DNA from: Mangrovibacillus cuniculi
GTDB lineage: Bacteria > Bacillota > Bacilli > Bacillales > R1DC41
Assembly (NCBI RefSeq): GCF_015482585.1
Contig: NZ_CP049742.1
Coordinates: 2,635,001 to 2,699,000, forward strand
Reading direction: 5' to 3'
DNA: 64,000 nt
The notes beneath the pieces were generated by a model. The model was not told where the DNA came from and ran no database searches. It worked only from the letters and a program-made list of their open reading frames with translations. This document shows, in pieces, positions 34,815 to 45,207 of this stretch. Each line of letters begins with the position of its first letter. Position 1 is the first letter of the stretch. Position numbers and translations under genes: made by a program.

Positions 34815-36407
34815 ATGCAAACACTACAAGAATTCTTACATGATTTAAATAACCAAATGCACGTTTTATATAAAGAGGGATCCGTAGCTAGTTGGATGGT
34901 GCAAACAACTGGAGATCCTGAGTGGGCAGATAAGGTAAGTGAAGCTGATACAAAATATAGTCTCTTATTCTCTTCTAAAGAAACCTACGAGAAAACAAAA
35001 CAGTTCTTCAGAACAGAAAGCTTAACAGAAGTGGAAAAACGACAGTTACAGCTTCTTCTTCATGAAATGGAAGCCAACCAACTACCGGAAGAAATAATTG
35101 CTGATTTAGCCAAGCGCTCTTCTGAACTAAATTTACTATTTAATACGTATACACCTGAAGTAGATGGAAAGAAATATTCTGCTAACGAGATTCGTTCCAT
35201 TCTTGTAAACAGTGATGACCAGGAACTACGTAAGAAAGTTTGGTTTGCTAGTAAAGAAGTAGGAAAAGTCGTAGAGAAAGGCTTAATCGAGCTTGTGAAG
35301 AAGCGTAATGAAGCTGCACAGCTTCTTGGTTATGATAACCATCATCAAATGGGATTTGCTTTACAAGAACTTGACCGTGATGAAGTATTTGCTATTTTTA
35401 ATGATCTTATTACTCAATCAGACGAAGCGTATCGCCTGATGAAAAAAGAGCTAGACGAACGTTTAGCAACTAAATTTGGTATCACCGCTGAAGAAATTCG
35501 TCCTTGGCATTACGTTGATCCCTTTTTCCAAGAAGCACCACCATCAGATGCTACGAACTTAGATCCTTTTTATAAAGGGAAAGACATTTTACAAATCACT
35601 ACAGATACGTTTAATTCTATGGGAATCGAAATTGATGACCTATATGCAAATAGTGATTTATTCCCTAGAGAAAAGAAAAATCCAACTGCCTTTTGTACAG
35701 ATTATGATCGTGAAGGGGACGTTCGAGTTCTATGTAACTTAACGGAAGATGCGTATTGGATGGAAACAAACTTACATGAATTTGGTCACGCTGCTTATTT
35801 TAAGTATGTAGATTCTACGCTTCCATTTGGACTGCGTACCGTTAGCCATACTTTAACGACAGAAGCTATTGCCATGTTATTTGGAAAAATGGGAAAAGAC
35901 CCTCGTTGGTTGCGCCGCTTCTTGCAAGTAGAAGAAGCAACAGTAGATACACTTACACCAGAGTTAGAAAAGTATCAACAACTGCAAATGCTTATCTCTG
36001 CTCGTTGGATTATCACATTTGTGTTTTTTGAAAAAGAACTGTACGAAAATCCAGATCAAGATTTAAATGCTCTTTGGTGGAAAACCGTTAATGAAATCCA
36101 ACTGGTAACTCCTCCTGAAAATACGGACAATCCAGATTGGGCTGCAAAAATCCATTTCACTTTAGCACCTGTATACTATCAAAACTATCTGTTAGGTGAA
36201 CTAATGGCTGCTCAACTTCTACGTCATGTGGAAACAAAGATTTCTCCTGACTTTTTCACGAAAGAAACAGGAGACATGCTAATCAATGATTTCTTTAAGC
36301 CCGCTGCTCTTTATGACTGGAACGAGAAAATTAGCCGTGTGACAGGTGAAAAGTTAAATCCTAGTCACTTTGTGGATGTTTATTGTAAGTCTCAAGTAAA
36401 GAGTTAA
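34815..36407 (+). CDS. Gluzincin metallopeptidase of the M2/M3 type
   Basis: A 530-residue, mostly helical, cytosolic peptidase without a signal peptide. The zinc motif HEFGH is in METNLHEFGHAAYF (near 319-323), with a downstream glutamate in TEAIAMLFGKMG. The build is that of oligopeptidase-type M3 or ACE-type M2 enzymes that trim short peptides; I cannot choose between the two families by eye. The ATG at 34815 is favoured over a GTG at 34806. A terminator shared with tcyP follows. Confidence 0.82.
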   Translation: MQTLQEFLHDLNNQMHVLYKEGSVASWMVQTTGDPEWADKVSEADTKYSLLFSSKETYEKTKQFFRTESLTEVEKRQLQLLLHEMEANQLPEEIIADLAKRSSELNLLFNTYTPEVDGKKYSANEIRSILVNSDDQELRKKVWFASKEVGKVVEKGLIELVKKRNEAAQLLGYDNHHQMGFALQELDRDEVFAIFNDLITQSDEAYRLMKKELDERLATKFGITAEEIRPWHYVDPFFQEAPPSDATNLDPFYKGKDILQITTDTFNSMGIEIDDLYANSDLFPREKKNPTAFCTDYDREGDVRVLCNLTEDAYWMETNLHEFGHAAYFKYVDSTLPFGLRTVSHTLTTEAIAMLFGKMGKDPRWLRRFLQVEEATVDTLTPELEKYQQLQMLISARWIITFVFFEKELYENPDQDLNALWWKTVNEIQLVTPPENTDNPDWAAKIHFTLAPVYYQNYLLGELMAAQLLRHVETKISPDFFTKETGDMLINDFFKPAALYDWNEKISRVTGEKLNPSHFVDVYCKSQVKS

Positions 36408-36416
36408 GAGGTACAA

Positions 36417-36459
36417 AAAAGAACGAAGCCAGCAGTTAATCGGCTCCGTTCTTTTTTAT
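36417..36459. terminator. Bidirectional terminator between the peptidase gene and tcyP
   Basis: AAAAAAGAACGRAGCC-type stem pairing with CGGCTCCGTTCTTTTTT. Confidence 0.85.
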
Positions 36460-36461
36460 GA

Positions 36462-37856
36462 TTAAAGAGCAATATCTTTCTCCACTGCCTTAGGATCATT
36501 AAATCGCTCGATATTTAACTTGCGTAAGAAGCGTGAAGTTAATGTTCCAGAAGTCATCGCTCCATTTACGTTCACTGCTGTACGCCCCATATCAATTAAT
36601 GGCTCCACAGAGATTAAAAGCCCTGCAAGAGCAACTGGTAAGTTCATAGAAGATAGAACAATCAATGCTGCAAATGTTGCTCCTCCCCCTACTCCAGCTA
36701 CACCAAATGAGCTAATAGCAACAATTAGAACAAGTTGTAGCAAGAATCCTGGACTTAACGGATCGATTCCTACAGACGGTGCAATCATGACAGCTAACAT
36801 AGCTGGATAAATACCTGCACATCCATTTTGACCTATTGTAGCCCCGAATGATGCACTCATATTAGCTGTTCCTTCATCGACACCAAGGCTGTTCTTTTGA
36901 GCAGAGATATTTAACGGTAGTGTTCCCGCACTAGAACGTGATGTGAAAGCAAAACCTAAAACAGGAATTACTTTACGAAGGTATGTTAATGGATTTAAAC
37001 CAGCAAATGAAATGAGTAATAAATGAATGACAAGCATTACTGCTAATGCCACATAAGACGCTAAGACAAACTTACCTAATTCTAAAATACCAGCTACATT
37101 TGTCTTGGCTACTGTTGTCGCCATTAGCCCTAGGATTCCATAAGGTGTTAAACGAAGTACCAGTGTTACTACACGCATGACAACCGTATAGATTGCATTA
37201 ACCCCTTTTACGAAAATCTCTGCTTGTTCCGGTTGCTTACGTCTTACTCCTAATACAGCTATACCAATAATCGCAGAAAGTATAACTACTGCAATAGTAG
37301 ATGTCGCTCTAGCTCCCGTCATGTCCAAGAATGGGTTCGCTGGAAAGAACTCTAAAATTTTCGCAGGAGTAGACATACCTTCTACTTGCGTTAACGTTTC
37401 TTCTAAGTACAATCCACGACTTTCTTCCGCTTGACCAACTTGAATTTGATCAGCATTCAAATCAAAAAGAAAAGCACTTCCAATTCCCACAACTGCTGCG
37501 ATAGCAGTCGTCCCTACTAAAATACCAATAATAGAGAATGACATTTTACCAAGTTGAGACGTTTTCTCTAAGTTAATAATCGATTGAATAATAGATACCA
37601 TAATTAGAGGAATAACAATCATCATCAAGAGCTTTACATATCCACGACCTACAATGTTATACCATTCTGATGTTTGACTAACTACTGCAGAATCAGATCC
37701 AAAAGCTATTTGAAGATATGTTCCTAGTAATATACCGAATCCTAACCCTGTGAACACACGTTTACTAAACGAAACGTGTTTTTGTTGCATACGAATAAGT
37801 ACATAAATAAGTCCAAGTAACAGGGCTATATTGAGTAAAACAAATCCCATGTCCAA
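36462..37856 (-). CDS. tcyP: L-cystine symporter (TcyP-type)
   Basis: A 464-residue sodium/dicarboxylate-symporter-fold membrane protein. Sequence and length match B. subtilis TcyP. Key substrate-loop blocks are FTSRSSAGTLPLNI (near 306) and GATIGQNGCAGIYPAM (near 340). It imports cystine for sulfur supply. It starts at a TTG 8 nt from AGGAGG. In B. subtilis the gene is under CymR; I cannot confirm a CymR site here. The downstream neighbour msrA also deals with sulfur redox. Confidence 0.92.
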   Translation of the reverse strand: MDMGFVLLNIALLLGLIYVLIRMQQKHVSFSKRVFTGLGFGILLGTYLQIAFGSDSAVVSQTSEWYNIVGRGYVKLLMMIVIPLIMVSIIQSIINLEKTSQLGKMSFSIIGILVGTTAIAAVVGIGSAFLFDLNADQIQVGQAEESRGLYLEETLTQVEGMSTPAKILEFFPANPFLDMTGARATSTIAVVILSAIIGIAVLGVRRKQPEQAEIFVKGVNAIYTVVMRVVTLVLRLTPYGILGLMATTVAKTNVAGILELGKFVLASYVALAVMLVIHLLLISFAGLNPLTYLRKVIPVLGFAFTSRSSAGTLPLNISAQKNSLGVDEGTANMSASFGATIGQNGCAGIYPAMLAVMIAPSVGIDPLSPGFLLQLVLIVAISSFGVAGVGGGATFAALIVLSSMNLPVALAGLLISVEPLIDMGRTAVNVNGAMTSGTLTSRFLRKLNIERFNDPKAVEKDIAL

Positions 37857-38060
37857 AACAAAAACCTCCTTTTATTTGTTAAAGTAATAAAACAGATAGA
37901 GATAGTCGGTTTTAAGTTACAGGTAACTCCTAAATTTGTCAACAAATTGTTCTTGTAGCGTAAATAAACTTTTTATCATACGGATTTATGCGTAGATGGA
38001 GTCTGTAAATGTATACTAATGCGTGGCTTGACTCATGCTTAAGAATTTTGACAGATTATC

Positions 38061-38113
38061 GAAATAAAAAAGACCTATTATGTGAATCGCTGGTATTCAA
38101 CGAATTCACATCT
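38061..38113 (-). terminator. Terminator of msrA
   Basis: Minus-strand GGACC..ATGTGAAT pairs with ATTCACAT..GGTC, followed by TTTTTTATT. Confidence 0.7.
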
Positions 38114-38126
38114 TGGTCCTAACAAG

Positions 38127-38609
38127 TTATTGCTTATATTTGTTTAGTAATTCGTTCGGTATATGACAATAATCATTCGGACATTTACTTAATCTATCTT
38201 GATGTTCCTCTGCACTTCTTACATAATTAGTAAGAGGAAGTGTTTCTACTACGATACGGCCGGCATCTGGTCTCTTATCTATAAAAACCCTAGCCTCTTG
38301 TATATGTGAGAGATTCTCACTGTACACACCAGTACGATATTTTTTTCCCACATCTATTCCTTGTTTATTTACGCTGTAAGGATCAATAATCTCGAAATAG
38401 TACTCCATCAGCTTTTTTACAGATAATACAGCTGGATCAAATGTAGTTTTTACACATTCCGCATACCCATCATATTCCCCTTCTAGCGTGTTACTAGTAC
38501 CGTTTGCTCTGCCTGCTTCTGTCGATGTGACACCAGGTAATGTTTTGATGAATGCTTGTACTCCCCAGAGGCACCCTCCTGCAAGGTAAATTACTTCCAT
38601 TTTGTTCAT
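38127..38609 (-). CDS. msrA: Peptide methionine sulfoxide reductase A
   Basis: A 160-residue enzyme that reduces methionine-S-sulfoxide. The active-site motif reads GGCLWG (residues 11-16) where most family members have GGCFWG; the catalytic Cys is kept. The EYDGYAECVKTTFDP block and the AEEHQDRL segment are typical. Cysteines near the C-terminus (KCPNDYC) could act in recycling. No MsrB domain is fused. Confidence 0.9.
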   Translation of the reverse strand: MNKMEVIYLAGGCLWGVQAFIKTLPGVTSTEAGRANGTSNTLEGEYDGYAECVKTTFDPAVLSVKKLMEYYFEIIDPYSVNKQGIDVGKKYRTGVYSENLSHIQEARVFIDKRPDAGRIVVETLPLTNYVRSAEEHQDRLSKCPNDYCHIPNELLNKYKQ

Positions 38610-38848
38610 CTCCTATTTTAGATAGATAAAGTAACATGAACTCTTTTTTGCTTTTCTTCATTGTAATATATGGTGATGAAGTTTTGGGTACGAGTCACCA
38701 TTTTCTACTACTGCTATCTAAAACTTATGAAAAAAACAATATATCTATCACTTTTCAAGTATAATGAAGCATAGTCGAATCATGCATACGATACTGGTGA
38801 TAGAGAATCCTATACATAGGACGAAAAAACAAGTAAAGAGGTAAAAAA

Positions 38849-40294
38849 ATGACGAAAACAAGTTTTACAGATTACCCTGTAAGCCCTGAGATAAAAAAAG
38901 CATTAGCTGTTTTAAAATATGAAACTCCAACAGAGGTCCAAAGTAAAGTCATCCCAGCAGCAATAGAAAACCAAGACCTTGTTGTAAAAGCGCAAACAGG
39001 AAGTGGTAAAACGGCTGCCTTTGGTATCCCTGTTTCCGACATGGTGGAATGGGAAGAGAAAAAACCACAAGCTTTAATCCTTACCCCAACAAGAGAACTT
39101 GCTGTTCAAGTACGGGAAGATATTACAAACATCGGTAGATTTAAACGTATTAAAGCAGTAGCAGTCTATGGTAAAGAACCATTTTCTAAACAAAAGGAAG
39201 AATTGAAACAAAAAACACACATAGTCGTTGGTACGCCAGGGCGTGTCATGGATCACATTGAGCGTGGTACGTTAGAACTGGATCAAATAAAGTATCTAAT
39301 CATTGATGAGGCTGATGAGATGCTTAACAGAGGATTTATTGATGAAGTAGAAGCAATTATAAACGAATTGCCTTCTGATCGAGTAACAATGGTCTTTTCA
39401 GCCACGTTACCGAAAGATGTAGAAAATCTTTGTCATAAGTATATGAAAAATCCAACTCAAATTGAGATCGAAGCAACTGGCGTGACAGCCGATACAATCG
39501 AACATTCTTTAATGGAAGTAAAAGAGGATGAAAAAATTTCTCTTCTTAAAGACATTACGGTTGTAGAAAATCCAGACAGTTGTATGATTTTCTGTCGTAC
39601 GAAAGAAAATGTTGATCTTGTTTACAACGAACTGAATAAAGCTGGATATCCTTGCGAGCGCCTACATGGTGGACTAGAACAAGAAGATCGTTTCTCCGTG
39701 ATGGAAGGCTTTAAACTAGGAAAATTCCGTTATCTTGTGGCTACTGATGTCGCGGCGAGAGGTATCGATATTGATAATGTAACACTTGTCATCAACTATG
39801 ATGTTCCGATGGAAAAAGAGAGCTATGTGCACAGAACAGGAAGAACAGGTCGTGCAGGAAAGACCGGAAGAGCGGTTACTTTTGCAACCCCATATGAAGG
39901 AAAGTTCGTAAAAGCAATTGAAAGATACGTCGATTTTGAACTACCTGTTGTAGAGGCGCCAAAACAGCAAGAAGTCACTCGTAATAAAGCAGCTTTTGAA
40001 GAGAAACTTTCTAGCAAGCGTGTGGTCAGAAACAACAAAACAGCACGAATCAATCAAGATATTATGAAACTTCACTTTACAGGCGGGAAAAAGAAGAAAA
40101 TCCGTGCCGTTGATTTTGTTGGAACAATTGCGAAGATTCCTGGAGTGACAGCAGAAGATATCGGTATTATCTCTATCCATGATCAAATGTCTTATGTAGA
40201 TATTTTGAATGGGAAAGGTTCGCTAGTTCTACAGGCATTAGATGGTGCTACGATTAAAGGAAAGAAATTGAAAGTAAGTAAGGCGATTAAATAA
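38849..40294 (+). CDS. dbpA: DEAD-box RNA helicase DbpA/YxiN
   Basis: A 481-residue ATP-dependent RNA helicase. Visible motifs are AQTGSGKT (I), PTRELA (Ia), DEAD (II), SATL (III) and HRTGRTGR (VI). The C-terminal ~75 residues, after a [12 protein letters not shown] start, form the RRM-like domain by which DbpA/YxiN binds hairpin 92 of 23S rRNA, so its role is late 50S assembly. It is a single-gene unit with a bidirectional terminator. Confidence 0.93.
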   Translation: MTKTSFTDYPVSPEIKKALAVLKYETPTEVQSKVIPAAIENQDLVVKAQTGSGKTAAFGIPVSDMVEWEEKKPQALILTPTRELAVQVREDITNIGRFKRIKAVAVYGKEPFSKQKEELKQKTHIVVGTPGRVMDHIERGTLELDQIKYLIIDEADEMLNRGFIDEVEAIINELPSDRVTMVFSATLPKDVENLCHKYMKNPTQIEIEATGVTADTIEHSLMEVKEDEKISLLKDITVVENPDSCMIFCRTKENVDLVYNELNKAGYPCERLHGGLEQEDRFSVMEGFKLGKFRYLVATDVAARGIDIDNVTLVINYDVPMEKESYVHRTGRTGRAGKTGRAVTFATPYEGKFVKAIERYVDFELPVVEAPKQQEVTRNKAAFEEKLSSKRVVRNNKTARINQDIMKLHFTGGKKKKIRAVDFVGTIAKIPGVTAEDIGIISIHDQMSYVDILNGKGSLVLQALDGATIKGKKLKVSKAIK

Positions 40295-40305
40295 GAATTA
40301 GAAGT

Positions 40306-40344
40306 AAAAACTCCCTCATTCAAAAATACGAGGGAGTTTTTGTT
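40306..40344. terminator. Bidirectional terminator after dbpA
   Basis: AAAAACTCCCTC pairs with GAGGGAGTTTTTG around ATTCAAAAATAC. Confidence 0.85.
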
Positions 40345-40359
40345 TACATTTAATTTAGA

Positions 40360-41037
40360 TTATTTCTTTTTTCTTCGATATAAGTCCATTGACTTATACC
40401 CCTGTTCTAATATGCTCTCCATGTCTGACAAACGTTTTTCCTGTGTCTCTTTTCGTTTAGCACTGTACACGTATCTAGCCCAGTCTTTTTGATAACCAGG
40501 TGTAAGACTTTCGTATAATTCTGAAATGTTTTCCTTATCTTTTATGTAAGCTTTTATCAGTTCTATATGTTCAATATAGTCATCGACACATTGGCTGCTT
40601 TTAGTACTCTTTGCCTTTTGCGCTTTTTGGGGAATGGCTTTCATACCGATAATAGTAAAAACATCGTTTAAACTAATCATTCGTGAAAACTTTAAATTAC
40701 TTCCGTGCACATAGCCATCGCTAGTGTAAGTATCTTCTGTATAAATACTGTCTCGCTCTATGTATTGATCATACTTTGGATTGTTTTTCTTAGGATATGC
40801 AATAAACAAGTAACCGTTGTCCTTTAACAACTGTTTTTTTAAAACCTCTTGTAATACCTTTGAAAATTCATTTAAATCAAAGATAAATGCACAAATAAAG
40901 TCATACTTTTCTTTCTTTACTTCGACGTCAAATTCAACTTCATCGAAATCTTCTACATCTTGTGGTTTATATAATATTAATTTATTTTCATATTTATTAA
41001 CATTTAATTTCTCTATTACACTCTTACTTGAGTTCAT
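40360..41037 (-). CDS. YdeI/OmpD-associated (OmdA-type) domain protein
   Basis: A 225-residue protein. The C-terminal third, YESLTPGYQKDWARYVYSAK with the following ETQEKRLSDMESILEQG, matches the YdeI/OmdA family (PF13376). The N-terminal part is acidic and resembles a DUF3052-like domain. Function is not established. The 220 bp upstream (41038-41258) are AT-rich and show no further gene. Confidence 0.7.
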   Translation of the reverse strand: MNSSKSVIEKLNVNKYENKLILYKPQDVEDFDEVEFDVEVKKEKYDFICAFIFDLNEFSKVLQEVLKKQLLKDNGYLFIAYPKKNNPKYDQYIERDSIYTEDTYTSDGYVHGSNLKFSRMISLNDVFTIIGMKAIPQKAQKAKSTKSSQCVDDYIEHIELIKAYIKDKENISELYESLTPGYQKDWARYVYSAKRKETQEKRLSDMESILEQGYKSMDLYRRKKK

Positions 41038-41258
41038 AATTTGTTCCCAACTTTCATTTTTGTATACTCCACATTAAACTAAATTTTAAATTAGTTTTAA
41101 TATATTAATAAAATAAACTAGGACATTAACCTTATTCATTAAAATAATTCCACACAACATGGGGTTTATCCTTCAAATTTACTTAGAATTTTATGGACAA
41201 CCTATAATGTAATAGTAAAAAACTAAAGATATAAAAATGAATTAACAAAAGTAATATT

Positions 41259-41738
41259 TTATTTATGATAAGGCTCATTCCTATTAATTCGGTACCCACG
41301 ATAGATCTGCTCCACCAAAACAAGTTTCATCAACTGATGAGGAAACGTCATTTTTGAGAAAGAAATTGTATCATTCGCACGCTTCATCACCTCATCACTC
41401 AATCCAAGCGAACCACCAATAACAAATGCTACTTTACTCTTTCCATACGTCCCCAACTTATCCAGTTCTCTGGCAAATTCTTCTGACGTTCGCTGCTTTG
41501 CATTAATTGCTAACGCAATGACATGTACATCCTGGCCAATCTTTGCTAAAATACGTTCTCCTTCCTTTTGCTTAACCTGCATCATCTCTGCATCACTAAG
41601 ATTTTCAGGTGCTTTTTCATCAGGAACTTCTATCTCATCTATTTTACAATACACTGATAAACGTTTTGTATATTCCGCGATTCCCTGCTTTAAATACTTT
41701 TCTTTTAACTTTCCAACCGTAATAATTGAGATATTCAC
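41259..41738 (-). CDS. rlmH: 23S rRNA pseudouridine-1915 N3-methyltransferase RlmH
   Basis: A 159-residue SPOUT methyltransferase that modifies pseudouridine 1915 in helix 69 of 23S rRNA. The knot region [16 protein letters not shown] (SAM site) and the C-terminal [18 protein letters not shown] are intact. I start it at the GTG at 41738, 6 nt from AGGAGG, which gives the family length; a frame open to 41792 would run into the DnaA-box-like cluster. It is downstream of htrA, as in other Bacillus. Confidence 0.95.
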   Translation of the reverse strand: MNISIITVGKLKEKYLKQGIAEYTKRLSVYCKIDEIEVPDEKAPENLSDAEMMQVKQKEGERILAKIGQDVHVIALAINAKQRTSEEFARELDKLGTYGKSKVAFVIGGSLGLSDEVMKRANDTISFSKMTFPHQLMKLVLVEQIYRGYRINRNEPYHK

Positions 41739-41763
41739 AGGTATTCCTCCTTTTACAAACAAG

Positions 41764-42086
41764 TTACCCACAGAAGTTGTCCACATATCCACAAAACAAG
41801 TCTGTATATTGTGTAAGAATATATGTTCTCCACCATATATATTCTATCCAAAAAGTTATAAACACCCTGTGGATAAATTGATTGTAATCTTGTTAGTATT
41901 TTCTGACCATTGAAAACGCTGTCGTATCAACGTTTTTTCCGTAGTTTTTAACCAATATACAGTATATCACATATAAAGTTATCAACAGGACATTTACTCA
42001 CAACAAAAAAAGCGACCACGTTTTGGCCGCTTTTTTCCTGTTTTGTGGATAAGTTTTCGTGAGTTATTCTCTAACTTTTATCCACA
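41764..42086. other. Cluster of DnaA-box-like sequences
   Basis: Three exact TTATCCACA boxes: 41868-41876 (minus), 42044-42052 (minus) and 42078-42086 (plus). One-mismatch forms are TTACCCACA (41764), TTGTCCACA (41777), ATATCCACA (41785), TTATAAACA (41856) and TTATCAACA (41979). The cluster fills the htrA-rlmH gap. The gap also has AT-rich stretches. It is not next to dnaA in the window, so it may be a DnaA-titrating or regulatory cluster. Confidence 0.7.
42005..42037. terminator. Bidirectional terminator downstream of htrA
   Basis: AAAAAAGCGACCA pairs with TGGCCGCTTTTTT around CGTTT. It lies between DnaA-box-like sites, between htrA and rlmH. Confidence 0.75.
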
Positions 42087-42090
42087 TACC

Positions 42091-43329
42091 TTATAATTGA
42101 GACTCATCTGTTAACTTTATCGTCTGTGTTTGCTTCTCACCACCACGATAGAAGGTTACCTCTAACGCATCGCCTACTTTTTTCTTTTCATACAAATGCT
42201 TTCGAAGATCAATTACCGTATCTATTTTCTCTCCATCTAACTCCACAATGACATCCATCTCACGAAGTCCACCTAATTCAGCTGGAGAATTTGGTACAAC
42301 TTGTTGAACCATTACACCTGTTTTTACGTCTTTCGGTAACTTTAACGTCTCTGTTTGATGATACTCAGATACCATCGAAACATCTTGAATTGCAACACCA
42401 ATAGAAGGACGTTTTACTTCACCAAATTGTTCTAAATCAGAGATTATTGGTTCAGCGTAATTAATAGGGATCGCAAGACCAATACCTTCAACAGCGGATT
42501 GTGCTATTTTCATCGAGTTAATTCCAATAACTTGACCAGCCATGTTTACAAGCGCTCCCCCTGAGTTACCAGGGTTAATTGCAGCATCCGTTTGAATAAC
42601 ATCTGCTTGCCAATCTTGCACACCATCTTGGTTAATATCAATTGGGATTGTACGTTCTAGACCAGATATTATTCCTTGCGTAACGGAACCAGAGAACTGC
42701 AAGCCTAACGGGTTACCAATTGCAATTACTGGTTCACCTGTTTTAAGAGATTCTGCATCACCAAACTCAGCTACTTGCTTCACTTGAGAAGCATCCATTT
42801 CTAGAACTGCTAAATCTGTCCATGGATCTTCCCCGACAGCTTTTGCCTGTACTTTCGTTCCATCACTTAATGAAACTTCAATGGCATCTGCTCCTTGAAT
42901 AACATGATAATTCGTTACGACGAAAGCTTTCCCGCCTTCTTTTTTATAAATGACACCAGAACCTGTTCCCGCTTCCTGTTGCATATTATTATTCCAGAAA
43001 CCTGAGCCAGATTGAATACTAGTAACACCGACTACTGCTTTTTCAGCTTTTTGCACAGCTTCCGTAACATCTGTATTTACGTCAAAGGAAACACGTTCCC
43101 CTTGAATGGCATTACGGTCTGGCGCTGACTCTTCCTCTGTTACACTACCTTGTAAATCCATATCATACGGTAAAATGCCCATATTTGATAACTGTGGAAC
43201 CGAAATTAATACCAGAAAGCCACCAAGTATTGCACCCGTTAAACTAGCTAATATGGTGCCTCCACGGTTCCCTTTTTGTTTTCTATTTTGTCGTTGTGGA
43301 TCCTGCATGTGATCATCATAGTATCCCAT
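42091..43329 (-). CDS. htrA: HtrA-type serine protease (S1C), membrane-anchored
   Basis: A 412-residue protease of the cell surface. A basic N-terminal tail is followed by one membrane helix (about 24-45). The trypsin-like domain has the triad H142 (TNYHVIQG), D172 (WTDLAVLE) and S256 (GNSGGA). A PDZ domain occupies about 300-405. It degrades or chaperones misfolded secreted proteins. It follows walJ on the same strand but is separated by the divergent nucleotidyltransferase gene. Confidence 0.94.
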   Translation of the reverse strand: MGYYDDHMQDPQRQNRKQKGNRGGTILASLTGAILGGFLVLISVPQLSNMGILPYDMDLQGSVTEEESAPDRNAIQGERVSFDVNTDVTEAVQKAEKAVVGVTSIQSGSGFWNNNMQQEAGTGSGVIYKKEGGKAFVVTNYHVIQGADAIEVSLSDGTKVQAKAVGEDPWTDLAVLEMDASQVKQVAEFGDAESLKTGEPVIAIGNPLGLQFSGSVTQGIISGLERTIPIDINQDGVQDWQADVIQTDAAINPGNSGGALVNMAGQVIGINSMKIAQSAVEGIGLAIPINYAEPIISDLEQFGEVKRPSIGVAIQDVSMVSEYHQTETLKLPKDVKTGVMVQQVVPNSPAELGGLREMDVIVELDGEKIDTVIDLRKHLYEKKKVGDALEVTFYRGGEKQTQTIKLTDESQL

Positions 43330-43513
43330 TGCAAAACCATCCTTTCCTCAATTTCACTAATCATTAGTTTGGCTTATGTAGTTTTATCTTACCCACCAAA
43401 TATGAAAATTTCATGAAAAGAAACTTAAGAATACAGAAAGTTATCTGAAAAATTCCCTTTACTTGGAGGATACCCGAAACTACACTAAAGAAAACATACT
43501 AGGAGGAATAAAC

Positions 43514-44224
43514 ATGGAAAGGAAACCCGCACTGGAAACAGCGCAGAAACTCATTCAAGAAGTAGCTCCAACTTGTTTAGCTGCAGTATTAGCTGGATCC
43601 GTATCACGTGGACAAGCAACAGCAACTTCCGACTTAGATATTATCATCATCGACAAACATACTACTGAGGCTACACGCAAGTCTTTTCTTTATGAAGGTT
43701 GGCCAGTCGAATTATTTATTCACAACAAAACTACCTACAAAACTTACTTTGAATCTGACGCCAAACGAGCAAGACCAACGCTTCAAAGAATGATTGCAGA
43801 GGGAACTCCTTTAGTAGATCATCCTTTCTTACAACTAGTAAAAGAAGAAGCATCACTACAACTGATGCAAGGTCCAGAAGTATGGGACGAACACACTATT
43901 CGTCTAAAAAGATACTTCCTCACAGATGCACTGGATGATTTCATTGGATGTACTAACCGAGCAGAAGGTATCTGTATAGCAAACTCTATAGCAGATCAAC
44001 TTCATGAGTTTATTCTACGGACTAATAAACAATGGATTGGCTCTTCTAAGTGGATTTTTCGCTCCCTTAAACACTTTAATGAGGAGCTAGCATGGCAATA
44101 CATAGCAGCGTTAGAAGCATATTATCAAGAAGATCAAAAAGAACCTTTACTACACTTAGTAGACGAAGTACTAACACCACATGGGGGGAGACTATTCGAG
44201 GGGTTTCAATTGCCACCTAGATAA
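43514..44224 (+). CDS. Nucleotidyltransferase-domain protein
   Basis: A 236-residue protein. The active site reads GSVSRGQATATSDLDIII (about 27-44), the GS-X-DXD pattern of pol-beta-type nucleotidyltransferases. The C-terminal half is helical and may bind the acceptor, as in kanamycin-type or lincosamide nucleotidyltransferases. No partner is adjacent and the substrate is unknown. It interrupts the minus-strand wal-htrA order. AGGAGG precedes the ATG at 43514. Confidence 0.8.
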   Translation: MERKPALETAQKLIQEVAPTCLAAVLAGSVSRGQATATSDLDIIIIDKHTTEATRKSFLYEGWPVELFIHNKTTYKTYFESDAKRARPTLQRMIAEGTPLVDHPFLQLVKEEASLQLMQGPEVWDEHTIRLKRYFLTDALDDFIGCTNRAEGICIANSIADQLHEFILRTNKQWIGSSKWIFRSLKHFNEELAWQYIAALEAYYQEDQKEPLLHLVDEVLTPHGGRLFEGFQLPPR

Positions 44225-44286
44225 AAAAGGCTTCTATTAATAGGATTCAGATCCTGTAAATAGCTAAGAGCTTTTATCATTCATAT

Positions 44287-44325
44287 GAAAAAAGTAGATC
44301 AGGGAATTCATCCTTGATCTACTTC
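44287..44325 (-). terminator. Terminator of walJ
   Basis: Minus-strand AAGTAGATCAAGGA / CCCTGATCTACTT stem followed by TTTTCATATG. Confidence 0.85.
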
Positions 44326-44334
44326 TCATATATA

Positions 44335-45144
44335 TTACACCAATACCGCTCCAAGTGAACGAAGTGGAGTTGGCTCATACGGATCCGTATCTACTAACTC
44401 ATACTGCTCATCTACAGGTGACCCAACACTTTCTAACGTCTGCTTCACCGTCATTCGCGCTAAGTCCTTCATATTGTTATCTAAACTCAAGTGAGCAAGA
44501 TAAATATGCTTTGTACGGTCTCCAATGACATCATGCATCGCTAATGCAGCATCCTCATTAGAAACGTGCCCTACATCGCTTAATATACGACGTTTAACGG
44601 ACCAAGGATATTTCCCCATTCTTAGCATCCCAACATCATGATTACTCTCAAATACATACGCATCAGCATTTGCAATCGTACCTTTCATACGGTCACTGAC
44701 ATACCCAGTGTCCGTGATAACCACAAGCTTCTCTTCTCCTTGATGGAACACATAGAACATTGGCTCTGCAGCATCATGAGAAACGCCAAAACTCTCAATA
44801 GATAATCCCCCAAAATGCTTCGTTGTTTCCATATCAAAGGTAAACTTCTGATCACTTTGCACCTCTCCAATCAATGGAGTCATCGCTTGCCACGTTTTCT
44901 CGTTTGCGTAGATAGGCAACTTATACTTACGAGCCATTACGCCGAGTCCTTTAATATGATCGCTGTGTTCATGTGTTACCAGAATCCCAGATAAATCACT
45001 AGCTTTTCGATCCACTTTTGCCAATAACTCGTCCATTTTCTTACCGCTTAAACCCGCATCGATTAAAAAGGAAATTTCTCCATTTTCCACATATATCGCA
45101 TTACCTGTACTACCACTAGCCAGCACACTAAACTTAATAGACAT
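44335..45144 (-). CDS. walJ: WalJ/YycJ metallo-beta-lactamase fold exonuclease
   Basis: A 269-residue MBL-fold protein with the metal motif THEHSDH (near 57-63) and a second His in SFGVSHDA. WalJ/YycJ has been reported to have 5'-3' DNA exonuclease activity and to influence the cell cycle and mismatch repair. It ends the wal operon. The preferred start (45144) is the second ATG, 9 nt from the AAGGAG; the first ATG (45150) is also possible. Confidence 0.92.
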   Translation of the reverse strand: MSIKFSVLASGSTGNAIYVENGEISFLIDAGLSGKKMDELLAKVDRKASDLSGILVTHEHSDHIKGLGVMARKYKLPIYANEKTWQAMTPLIGEVQSDQKFTFDMETTKHFGGLSIESFGVSHDAAEPMFYVFHQGEEKLVVITDTGYVSDRMKGTIANADAYVFESNHDVGMLRMGKYPWSVKRRILSDVGHVSNEDAALAMHDVIGDRTKHIYLAHLSLDNNMKDLARMTVKQTLESVGSPVDEQYELVDTDPYEPTPLRSLGAVLV

Positions 45145-45165
45145 GCACATATTCTCCTTCCCTTA

Positions 45166-45200
45166 TAAGAAAAAAGAAAAGGTCGCTCCTCATGCGACCT
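45166..45200 (-). terminator. Intrinsic terminator inside the wal operon, between walI and walJ
   Basis: Minus-strand AGGTCGC / GCGACCT around ATGAGGA, followed by TTTCTTTTTTC. It may lower walJ relative to the genes before it. Confidence 0.75.
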
Positions 45201-45207
45201 CTTCATC

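Noticed and set aside
34963-34978. A 16-bp exact match to the family-1 repeat core (CTCTTATTCTCTTCTA) inside the metallopeptidase gene
   Set aside because: Single occurrence in a coding sequence (YSLLFSSKE) without any 52-bp neighbour; most likely chance in a pyrimidine-rich stretch.
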